This document shows, piece after piece, positions 54,150-61,429 of a DNA stretch of 64,000 nt. A model generated the notes under the pieces. That model searched no databases, was not told the DNA's origin, and worked only from the letters and a program-made list of their open reading frames with translations. This DNA is from Vibrio sp. Isolate34 (GTDB lineage Bacteria > Pseudomonadota > Gammaproteobacteria > Enterobacterales > Vibrionaceae), in assembly GCF_022397915.1 (NCBI RefSeq), contig NZ_JAKEUO010000018.1, forward strand, positions 1,631-65,630, given 5' to 3'. The translations under genes and the position numbers were made by a program. Position 1 is the stretch's first letter, and each line of letters opens with the position of its first letter.

Positions 54150-54665
54150 ATGCAACGTAAATTCCTACTGATACTTGGACTTCTTTTGTTCTCATTTATC
54201 AGCACAGCTCACGCTGAAACCGCACCGACTGACGAATCGGTATTAACTTTGGATTGGATTGACTTAATTCCAGAATCAGAGCGCGCTCAATTAGATTCGT
54301 TTGGTATGCCGATGGTAGACCACAACAGCATGGAAAAACCTCAGCAATCAACACTTGGCGCTGTTCGCCCAGAATTAAACGGCAGCAAGGTTAAGATCCC
54401 GGGCTTTGTGATTCCATTGGAAGGCGATGCGAACATGATCACTGAGTTTCTGTTGGTGCCGTACTTTGGCGCATGTATCCACGTGCCGCCACCGCCACCG
54501 AACCAGATTATCTACGTGAAGTTCCCGCAAGGTGCACCCATTCAGCAACTATGGGATGTGATCTATTTGGTCGGTACGCTGAAAACAGAATCGATCAGTC
54601 ACGACTTAGCTCAGACTGGTTATCTTATTGAAGGTACTGCGATAGAAGAATATGACGACATGTAG
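54150..54665 (+). CDS. DUF3299 periplasmic protein of the zinc operon
   Basis: A 171-residue protein with a signal peptide ending near TAHA-ETA. The DUF3299 stretch IPGFVIPLEGD...FLLVPYFGACIHVPPPPPNQ (about 85-125) contains a single Cys and one His that could bind metal. The ribosome-binding site is AGGAACC-like. It is the last of five genes behind the Zur operator. DUF3299 proteins often accompany MacB-like ABC genes of this sort; their activity is unknown. Confidence 0.85.
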   Translation: MQRKFLLILGLLLFSFISTAHAETAPTDESVLTLDWIDLIPESERAQLDSFGMPMVDHNSMEKPQQSTLGAVRPELNGSKVKIPGFVIPLEGDANMITEFLLVPYFGACIHVPPPPPNQIIYVKFPQGAPIQQLWDVIYLVGTLKTESISHDLAQTGYLIEGTAIEEYDDM

Positions 54666-54755
54666 TCACTAGAAGGGTGGCTCAAGGATGAGCTGCCGTC
54701 ACTGAATAAAAGATATCATTCAATAACAGTTTAATAACGATGTTGTTTGACTAGA

Positions 54756-54860
54756 TTACACGATGTAATTAGACAAATAAGCTAGAACAGCTACGTAAGT
54801 AGCGAGTAATAACCCTATGCCAAGCTGTTTCTTCAGCTTGTTATCATTAACTTGATTCAT
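54756..54860 (-). CDS. Unannotated 34-aa membrane micro-protein (candidate)
   Basis: A 34-codon frame with an outstanding ribosome-binding site (AAGGGGGAG) six bases before the ATG at 54860. The product has a charged, amphipathic start (NDNKLKKQ) and one hydrophobic helix (about 14-33, rich in Leu, Ala, Val, Tyr), a normal layout for small inner-membrane regulators. It is encoded opposite to both neighbours in the 431-bp gap behind the zinc operon. A 15-bp palindrome (54924-54938) and a GATAAT-rich stretch (about 54890-54908) lie upstream. I do not recognise a family. Confidence 0.55.
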   Translation of the reverse strand: MNQVNDNKLKKQLGIGLLLATYVAVLAYLSNYIV

Positions 54861-54923
54861 AACTCCCCCTTGAGAATTACAACAAATTTAACATTTTATT
54901 ATCATTAGCAAAAGTAAAATTTT

Positions 54924-54938
54924 GTTGAAGTCTTCAAC
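54924..54938. promoter_or_regulatory. Perfect 7-1-7 palindrome upstream of the micro-protein
   Basis: GTTGAAG-T-CTTCAAC reads the same on both strands except the centre. It lies 64 bp before the 34-aa frame and about 160 bp before the TIGR03899 gene. It could be an operator, but no regulator with this site is known to me. Confidence 0.3.
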
Positions 54939-54992
54939 TCTGCACGCAAAATCTAGCCACCAATCAGATAAAGAGTTACATTTTAGACAGTT

Positions 54993-55071
54993 ATACCAAT
55001 CACAGTAAGTAATCAGAAATAGCGTTCTATCTAGCAAGCTAGGGCGAGCAATGAATAACTACGATTGGTAT
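54993..55071. repeat. 79-bp inverted-repeat (MITE-like) element
   Basis: ATACCAATCACAGTAAGTAATCA on the left and its imperfect mirror (ending TACGATTGGTAT) on the right bound a 79-bp segment with a small central palindrome (ctagcaagctag). The right end matches the repeat at 49873-49909. It has no coding capacity and sits just before the TIGR03899 gene. Confidence 0.6.
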
Positions 55072-55096
55072 TGAGTCATATCCTAACGGTACTCTT

Positions 55097-56005
55097 ATGT
55101 CAGAAACCAAACAGCCAGTGATCATTGAGCATGCTAGCGACACACAGCATAAGCATGAGAAAAAGCCTCATATTGCCGACAGTGCCAGTCGAATGCTGCA
55201 CATTGCCCAAAGCTTCGGTTTAGATTCCTTAATCAGTCATAACGAGAAAGCAAACGATAAAGCCGCTAGCACACTGATTGAGAGAGCGGTATTGCGGGAG
55301 AAGAAACGCAAGGAATTACGCCAAAAGAACTTAGAGCAGATCCTGAAACTGGCGCACTCCTCATGTAAAGATGAAGCGGCTGGAGACCCAGATCAGGACT
55401 GGCTGTACCGTTTTTTCGATATGGCGCAAGAGATCCACAATACCTCGATGCAAAGACTGTGGGCCCAGGTTTTGAAACGAGAAGTCACCAATCCAGGCTC
55501 GACTTCGATGAAGGCACTGCAAATCTTAAAAGACATGACGCCAAAGGAAGCACTGACTTTACAAAGAGCAGCTTCATTAGGCTGTAGTTTTGGTAGTGAT
55601 AACAGCAGAAAGCTATTACTTGGCTTTAAGTCCCATGCTGGACTGTTCAGCTTTGGTAAAAGAGACACCACCAACACGATCAACCTTGGTGGGCACAACC
55701 TGCCCTACTCTAGCCTGCTCCACTTAATTGAACTCGGCATTATTCTAGGTACAGAGTTAGAGTCTGGTGAGATTGATTTCGACCCAGCACTGCACCTAAC
55801 CTATCAAGGTAAAAGCATGTCACTGGCGCCAATATCCAAAGGGGTGAAGCTGGTTTATTACCGATTCAGTCCAACAGGCAACGAACTGTGTACCTTGCTT
55901 GGCAACAAACCCAACATGCAGTATTACGATCAAATGATTGCGCTATTGAGCCAAAAGTTCACGGTGCAGACAGAAGTGAAAAGCAGTGTGAACTACACCG
56001 TCTAG
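55097..56005 (+). CDS. TIGR03899 family protein
   Basis: A 302-residue cytoplasmic protein of the TIGR03899 family known from vibrios and related bacteria. It contains a Lys/Arg/Glu-rich coiled-coil stretch (about 68-90, REKKRKELRQKNLEQILKLA), then a DWLYRFFDMAQEIHNTSMQRLWAQVLKRE helical segment (about 101-129) shared with DUF2806 proteins. The role is unknown. It lies between the zinc operon and the cys cluster and converges on cysC. Confidence 0.8.
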   Translation: MSETKQPVIIEHASDTQHKHEKKPHIADSASRMLHIAQSFGLDSLISHNEKANDKAASTLIERAVLREKKRKELRQKNLEQILKLAHSSCKDEAAGDPDQDWLYRFFDMAQEIHNTSMQRLWAQVLKREVTNPGSTSMKALQILKDMTPKEALTLQRAASLGCSFGSDNSRKLLLGFKSHAGLFSFGKRDTTNTINLGGHNLPYSSLLHLIELGIILGTELESGEIDFDPALHLTYQGKSMSLAPISKGVKLVYYRFSPTGNELCTLLGNKPNMQYYDQMIALLSQKFTVQTEVKSSVNYTV

Positions 56006-56061
56006 ATAATAAAGCCTAGTAAATAGACGGTGTAAAAAGTGAAGAGTATTGAGAGAAATAA

Positions 56062-56097
56062 AGAGAGTCTAGAGAGTCTAGAGAGTCTAGAGAGTAG
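56062..56097. repeat. 9-bp tandem repeat (agagagtct, four units)
   Basis: Three exact copies and a fourth differing in two bases lie in the gap between the TIGR03899 gene and cysC. They are noncoding and could be length-variable between strains. Confidence 0.8.
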
Positions 56098-56117
56098 CTT
56101 TCTTGTCTCGGTAAACC

Positions 56118-56171
56118 AAGGCTGCGCTATTTATCCGTTGGCAATCAACAGATAAATAACTGAGCAGCCTT
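56118..56171. terminator. Long hairpin between TIGR03899 gene and cysC
   Basis: aaggctgc...tatttatc and gataaata...gcagcctt pair over about 18 bases around a 15-base loop. No strong T-run follows on either side, so it is either a weak bidirectional terminator or a Rho-related/stability structure. Confidence 0.45.
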
Positions 56172-56187
56172 AGTCATACCAATGATC

Positions 56188-56808
56188 TCAATTGGCTAAA
56201 ATATTACGCTTCTCTAAAGCATCAATACACAATTCGACCAGTTCATCGAGTGTCTTCTCTCCCGCAGGTAGATCTATCTCAGGGTTCTGAGGCGCTTCGT
56301 ACACTGAGCTAATGCCAGTAAAATTCGGGATTTCCCCAGCGCGCGCTTTCTTATACAAACCTTTAGGATCGCGCTGTTCGCAAACCTCAAGTGGCGTATT
56401 CACAAACACCTCAAGAAACTCACCTTCCGGCAGTAAATCGCGTACTAACTGTCTTTCCGCTTGGTGGGGAGAAATAAACGCTGACAACACGATCAAGCCG
56501 GCATCCGCCATCAATTTAGCGAGCTCACCGATACGACGAATGTTCTCTCTACGGTCTTGCTCAGAAAAGCCAAGGTCGCTACATAAGCCATGACGCACAT
56601 TGTCACCATCCAATAAGTAAGTATGGTAACCAAGCTGTGCCAAGCGATTTTCTAATGCTCCAGCGACTGTCGACTTCCCAGAACCAGACAACCCCGTGAA
56701 CCAGAGCACGGCTGGTTTTTGTGATTTCAGATTAGAGCGAAATGCTTTATCAATCGAGTGTTGATGCCACACAACATTCTCATCTTTGGGTTTGAGTACT
56801 GCAGTCAT
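56188..56808 (-). CDS. cysC: Adenylylsulfate kinase
   Basis: A 206-residue APS kinase making PAPS for sulfate assimilation. The P-loop GLSGSGKST (about 39-47), DGDNVRHGLC and FVNTPLEVCEQRDPKGLYKKAR stretches are typical. It is the last gene of the minus-strand cysD-cysN-permease-cysC unit, 24 bp after the permease gene. Confidence 0.96.
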   Translation of the reverse strand: MTAVLKPKDENVVWHQHSIDKAFRSNLKSQKPAVLWFTGLSGSGKSTVAGALENRLAQLGYHTYLLDGDNVRHGLCSDLGFSEQDRRENIRRIGELAKLMADAGLIVLSAFISPHQAERQLVRDLLPEGEFLEVFVNTPLEVCEQRDPKGLYKKARAGEIPNFTGISSVYEAPQNPEIDLPAGEKTLDELVELCIDALEKRNILAN

Positions 56809-56832
56809 AATTAGTCCTTTAAATAAACAGCA

Positions 56833-58557
56833 TTAAAATGGGAAAAAGTAAGGAATTAGGGTCAGTACCAAGCCCGAGTAAACAATCGAGATTGGGATAC
56901 CGATACGTAGATAATCCGTAAGATGGTAATTACCTACGCTATAAACAAGTAAATTGGTCTGGTAGCCATATGGCGAAATGAAGCTAGCACTCGCGCCAAA
57001 CAGAACAGCCATGATGAACGGCATTGGGTCAACGCCATAACCTACCGCCATGCTGTAGCCGATTGGAAATGACAGCGCTGCAGCCGCATTATTGGTAACC
57101 AGTTCAGTCAATACCAAAGTCATGAAATAAGTCGCGACTAATGCCCCGAACACACCCCAACCATTAAAGGCTTCCATGAACATCAGCCCCATACGCTCAG
57201 ACAAGCCTGATGAAATCATCAGTTGAGCAATAGACAGAGCTGAACCAACAATCACCACAATATCAACCGGAAAACGGCGGCGAAGTTCACCAAGCTGCAC
57301 CACACCAAATGCCACCAGCAATAGTAAGAAGCCTGCGAGCCCTTTGATGATAGGCACGACATCAACCAGCGCTAAACCAATCACGCTAGCAAAACCCAAT
57401 AACACTAATGTCGATTTGTCAGCATCAAGCTTGGCACTTGAGTCCAAGTCATTCATCAACACAAACTCTTTGTTGTGTTGCTGGCGCTGCTCTTCAAAAC
57501 GTTTACCGGGTACCAAAATCAAGGTGTCACCAGCAGTCAGTGTGATATTTCCAAGACCACCTTCAAGGCGTTCATGACCACGACGAATTGCCACTACAAC
57601 TGCATCAAAACGGTCTCTAAACTGACTGGTTTTCAATGTTTTATTACAGAAGCTTGCCGACGAACTCACCACGACCTCAACAAAGCTCTGGCCGTTAAGA
57701 TGATGCTGACCAAACAGGGTTAATCCTTGGATTTCTTGCAGTGTCGCCACACTTTCGACATCACCACAAAACAGCAGTCGGTCACGAGCTTGCAGTATAA
57801 AGTCAGGGTCTATAGACGCCGTTGTTTTACCGTCTCGAATCACTTCCGCTAAGAACAGTTTTCTCAGAGCTCTAAGATTGTTTTCACTTACGCTGCGGCC
57901 AACTAACGGCGAACCGGGCTCCACCCTGGCTTCTAAGAAGTAAGGTAAATCGTCTTGAGATCCATCATCGTAGCTTGGTAGAAAGTAGCTGAGAGGAATC
58001 AGGATCAACACACCGCCGACCAAAACCGCTAAACCAATCAACGTGGGTGTAAAAAAGTTTAAGCTCGGCAGTCCGGCATCTTCAACAAAGCTATTGATGA
58101 TCAAGTTGGTTGAGGTGCCGATCAATGTCAGGGTTCCACCAAGAATAGCGGCGTATGACAAAGGGATAAGTAACTTAGATGGCGCGTGTTGTTGATTACG
58201 TTTGATCGCTCCGATCAAAGAAACAACCACTGCCGTATTGTTAGTAAAAGAAGAAAGTAGCGCTGTGGAAATACCCAACTTCGCAACCACTGTGCCTAGC
58301 CGACCTTCAGAGATATTGCGGCTAACCCAGCTGATTAAACGAGTTTTCTCCAACGCACTTGATGCGAGGATCAGAAGAATTAAAGTCAGTAACGAGGAGT
58401 TAGTGAAGTTATTGGCTAGGCTCGACAGATCGATCATGCCGCCCATAAAAGCAATGAACGCCGCACCAGCAAAGATAAAGCTTGGCTTAATACGGGTAAC
58501 GAGCAGGCAAGTAATAATGCCGAGCAAAATCGCTAATACAAATCCTTGTTGCCACAT
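56833..58557 (-). CDS. SLC13-family permease with RCK_C domains in the cys operon
   Basis: A 574-residue permease of the SLC13/DASS group. Helices fill about residues 1-190 and 385-574, and two TrkA-C/RCK_C units lie between (about 205-290 and 295-375). NNTAVVVSL (about 104-112) and TNNAAAALSFPI (about 489-500) are the paired sodium/anion-site motifs. Its place between cysN and cysC makes sulfate or thiosulfate the probable substrate. The ribosome-binding site is AAGGAC. Confidence 0.88.
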   Translation of the reverse strand: MWQQGFVLAILLGIITCLLVTRIKPSFIFAGAAFIAFMGGMIDLSSLANNFTNSSLLTLILLILASSALEKTRLISWVSRNISEGRLGTVVAKLGISTALLSSFTNNTAVVVSLIGAIKRNQQHAPSKLLIPLSYAAILGGTLTLIGTSTNLIINSFVEDAGLPSLNFFTPTLIGLAVLVGGVLILIPLSYFLPSYDDGSQDDLPYFLEARVEPGSPLVGRSVSENNLRALRKLFLAEVIRDGKTTASIDPDFILQARDRLLFCGDVESVATLQEIQGLTLFGQHHLNGQSFVEVVVSSSASFCNKTLKTSQFRDRFDAVVVAIRRGHERLEGGLGNITLTAGDTLILVPGKRFEEQRQQHNKEFVLMNDLDSSAKLDADKSTLVLLGFASVIGLALVDVVPIIKGLAGFLLLLVAFGVVQLGELRRRFPVDIVVIVGSALSIAQLMISSGLSERMGLMFMEAFNGWGVFGALVATYFMTLVLTELVTNNAAAALSFPIGYSMAVGYGVDPMPFIMAVLFGASASFISPYGYQTNLLVYSVGNYHLTDYLRIGIPISIVYSGLVLTLIPYFFPF

Positions 58558-58621
58558 ATACCCGTCCTTTATGGCGGAAACGGTTGGTTTCCGCCTGATT
58601 CAATAAGCTGTTACTTGGTCG

Positions 58622-60052
58622 TTATGACTTCAGTAGCTGGCTTAAATCTTTGGCATCCCAATGAGGGAAGTGTTTGCGAACCAATGCGTTGAACTCAAGT
58701 TCAAATGCAGAGAAGTTACCGACTTGCTGTTCAACAGAGTCCAAACGGTCTCGAATCAGACCCGCGCCAACGGTCACGTTAGTTAAACGGTCGATCACGA
58801 TGAAGCCACCGGTATCAGCACTTTCACGGTATTTATCCAGCGCGACCGTCTCGTTCAATGACCATTCACACAAACCAATACCATTCAGTGGCAACTCATC
58901 AACAGCGTGAGTCGACAGGTTGTTGATGTCGTACTGGTGACGAACGGTTTCAACCTGACCGACGGTTTTCTTGCCTGCGATCTTGATGTCGTAAGCTTTG
59001 CCCGGTTGCAGTGGTTGCTCAGTCATCCACACGATGTCAGCCAATACGTGGTTAGTCGATTCAATCTGAGCGTTTTCCAACACAATCAAATCACCACGGC
59101 TGATATCGATCTCATCTTCAAGGGTCAGCGTTACCGCCAAGCCCGCTTGTGCAGATTCCAAATCACCATCAAAAGTCACGATGCGTGCAACCTTAGAAGT
59201 TTTGCCTGACGGCAGTGCTTTGATTTCATCACCAACACTGACACGGCCAGAAGCGACTGTGCCTGCAAAGCCACGGAAATCTAAGTTCGGACGATTCACA
59301 TACTGCACTGGGAAACGGAATTCACCCGAAGAACGCTTTTGATCAATGTCGACGTTCTCTAACACTTCCAGTAGAGACGGACCTTCGAACCATGCTAGCT
59401 CTTTACTTGGTGCAGCAACATTGATGCCTTCAAGCGCCGAAACTGGCAAGATCTGAATGTTAGTTTCGCCTTCCAGGTTTTCAGCAAATTCTAGGTATTC
59501 ATCACGAATCTCTTCAAAACGATCTTGTGAATATTCCACGAGATCCATCTTGTTGACTGCAACGATGAAATGCTTCAAACCAAGCAGGTTAGAAATAAAC
59601 GAGTGACGACGCGTTTGATCCAGAACGCCCTTACGAGCATCAATCAAGATCACAGCCAGATCACACGTTGAAGCGCCTGTTGCCATGTTGCGCGTGTACT
59701 GCTCATGCCCTGGGGTATCAGCAATAATAAATTTACGTTTTTGCGTCGAGAAGTAGCGGTAAGCTACGTCGATCGTGATGCCTTGCTCACGTTCAGCCTG
59801 CAAGCCATCAACAAGCAGTGCCAAGTCAGGCTTCTCACCTGTCGTACCCACTCGTTGGCTATCCGAGTGAACGGCTGCTAGCTGATCTTCATAAATCTGT
59901 TTTGTATCATGGAGTAAGCGACCGATTAACGTACTTTTACCGTCATCTACTGAGCCACAAGTTAAAAATCTAAGCATAGATTTATGCTGATGCTGACTTA
60001 GATAACCTTCAATCCCTAATTCAGCCAATTCGGCTTCTACTGCACTATTCAT
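58622..60052 (-). CDS. cysN: Sulfate adenylyltransferase subunit 1 (GTPase)
   Basis: A 476-residue EF-Tu-like GTPase that drives APS synthesis with CysD. G1 GSVDDGKST is at 33-41, G3 DTPGHEQYTRNM near 111-122, G4 NKMD near 165-168. Beta-barrel domains follow. It lacks a fused APS kinase domain; cysC is separate downstream. The gap to cysD is 18 bp. Confidence 0.97.
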   Translation of the reverse strand: MNSAVEAELAELGIEGYLSQHQHKSMLRFLTCGSVDDGKSTLIGRLLHDTKQIYEDQLAAVHSDSQRVGTTGEKPDLALLVDGLQAEREQGITIDVAYRYFSTQKRKFIIADTPGHEQYTRNMATGASTCDLAVILIDARKGVLDQTRRHSFISNLLGLKHFIVAVNKMDLVEYSQDRFEEIRDEYLEFAENLEGETNIQILPVSALEGINVAAPSKELAWFEGPSLLEVLENVDIDQKRSSGEFRFPVQYVNRPNLDFRGFAGTVASGRVSVGDEIKALPSGKTSKVARIVTFDGDLESAQAGLAVTLTLEDEIDISRGDLIVLENAQIESTNHVLADIVWMTEQPLQPGKAYDIKIAGKKTVGQVETVRHQYDINNLSTHAVDELPLNGIGLCEWSLNETVALDKYRESADTGGFIVIDRLTNVTVGAGLIRDRLDSVEQQVGNFSAFELEFNALVRKHFPHWDAKDLSQLLKS

Positions 60053-60070
60053 TTTTCTTTCCTTAGATTC

Positions 60071-60979
60071 TTAGAAATAACCTTGGCGCTTTTTCAGCTC
60101 CATTGAGCCCGACTGATCATGGTCAATCGCTCGACCTTGACGTTCACTAGACGTCGCCACCAGCATCTCTTCAATAATGCCTGTTAGCGTATTCGCCTCA
60201 GATTCAACCGCTCCGGTTAGTGGATAACAGCCTAAAGTACGAAAACGAACGCTTTTCTCTTCAATCACTTCACCTTCTTGCAGCTCCATGCGGTCATCAT
60301 CAACCATGATCAGCATGCCATCACGCTCAACAACTGGGCGCTTGTCTGAAAGGTAAAGTGGAACAATATCGATGCTCTCTAGATAGATGTATTGCCAGAT
60401 ATCTAGCTCAGTCCAGTTTGATAGAGGGAATACACGGATGCTTTCGCCCTTGTTAACCTGACCGTTATAAGTGTGCCAAAGCTCTGGACGCTGGTTCTTT
60501 GGATCCCATGTGTGGTTCTTATCTCGGAAAGAGTAAACACGCTCTTTCGCTCGCGACTTCTCTTCATCACGACGAGCACCACCAAAGGCAGCATCGAACC
60601 CATACTTGTTTAACGCCTGCTTAAGACCCTGAGTTTTCATGATGTCGGTGTGCTTAGAAGAACCGTGCACAAATGGGCTACAACCCATCGCTAGACCTTC
60701 AGGGTTCTTATGCACCAAAAGGTCAAAACCATACTTCTTGGCTGTGCGGTCACGGAACTCAATCATCTCGCGGAATTTCCAATCCGTATCAACGTGTAGC
60801 AGTGGGAATGGAATCTTGCCTGGGTAAAACGCTTTGCGAGCTAAATGAAGCATCACAGAAGAATCTTTACCGATGGAGTACATCATTACTGGGTTATCAA
60901 ACTCAGCCGCTACTTCACGGATAATATGAATACTTTCCGCTTCTAGCTGTTTTAGGTGGGTTAAACGTTCTTGGTCCAT
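60071..60979 (-). CDS. cysD: Sulfate adenylyltransferase subunit 2
   Basis: A 302-residue ATP-sulfurylase catalytic subunit of the PP-loop group. YSIGKDSSVMLHLA (about 35-48) is the pyrophosphate loop, and GGARRDEEKSRAKERV (about 138-153) is also typical. First gene of the operon, with ribosome-binding site AAGGAAG. A CysB site would be expected in the upstream 450 bp but I cannot pick one out by eye. Confidence 0.97.
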   Translation of the reverse strand: MDQERLTHLKQLEAESIHIIREVAAEFDNPVMMYSIGKDSSVMLHLARKAFYPGKIPFPLLHVDTDWKFREMIEFRDRTAKKYGFDLLVHKNPEGLAMGCSPFVHGSSKHTDIMKTQGLKQALNKYGFDAAFGGARRDEEKSRAKERVYSFRDKNHTWDPKNQRPELWHTYNGQVNKGESIRVFPLSNWTELDIWQYIYLESIDIVPLYLSDKRPVVERDGMLIMVDDDRMELQEGEVIEEKSVRFRTLGCYPLTGAVESEANTLTGIIEEMLVATSSERQGRAIDHDQSGSMELKKRQGYF

Positions 60980-61429
60980 TTCAGTGCTTCCTTTAAGGCT
61001 CGCGTTACGAGCAATTCATTACTTGGTCTTGCCAAGCAAGGGATTTAACTCATCCACTTGTGTGAATGGGAGTATTGGCACTAGAAGAAAACAGAAGCTT
61101 CGTTTTGAGCTATCCTTGCTATTCATCTGCCTGATACGTCCTTGATATAGGCATTATGACGAGCCTCTCATATTACTGGAAATTCTAAAATTTCATTTTT
61201 TATTCGAAAAGCTGATAAGGGACTAAATTTATAGATAAGCAGGTGAAATGAATGGACTAATCTTATCGATTTCAATTGTGCATTGATTGAGCAGGTTTGG
61301 GAGGCGTCTTGCAGAACACCATAAAGTAATCGATCTAAGTCACGAATTAACATTCGTTGTAATCATTGTTTCATTCCATTTTGTTACATTACGCAACGAA
61401 TTTTCTACTATCCACTTTGGAGCTACAAA
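60980..61429. other. Divergent control region between cysD and cpdB
   Basis: 450 bp without a convincing gene. Near cpdB it holds three ATTCGT/ACGAAT motifs: a tight inverted repeat ACGAAT-taac-ATTCGT (about 61342-61357) and a wider one pairing ATTCGTTGTAAT (61352-61363) with ATTACGCAACGAAT (61388-61401). A possible cpdB -10 (TACTAT) follows at about 61406. No RNA gene seen. Confidence 0.4.

Noticed and set aside
54885..54910. A Fur-like GATAAT stretch upstream of the 34-aa frame
   Set aside because: One good hexamer flanked by poor ones in A/T-rich DNA; too weak to list as a site.
61168..61353. A 61-codon minus-strand frame between cysD and cpdB
   Set aside because: No ribosome-binding site, unremarkable composition, and it overlaps the likely control region of cpdB.
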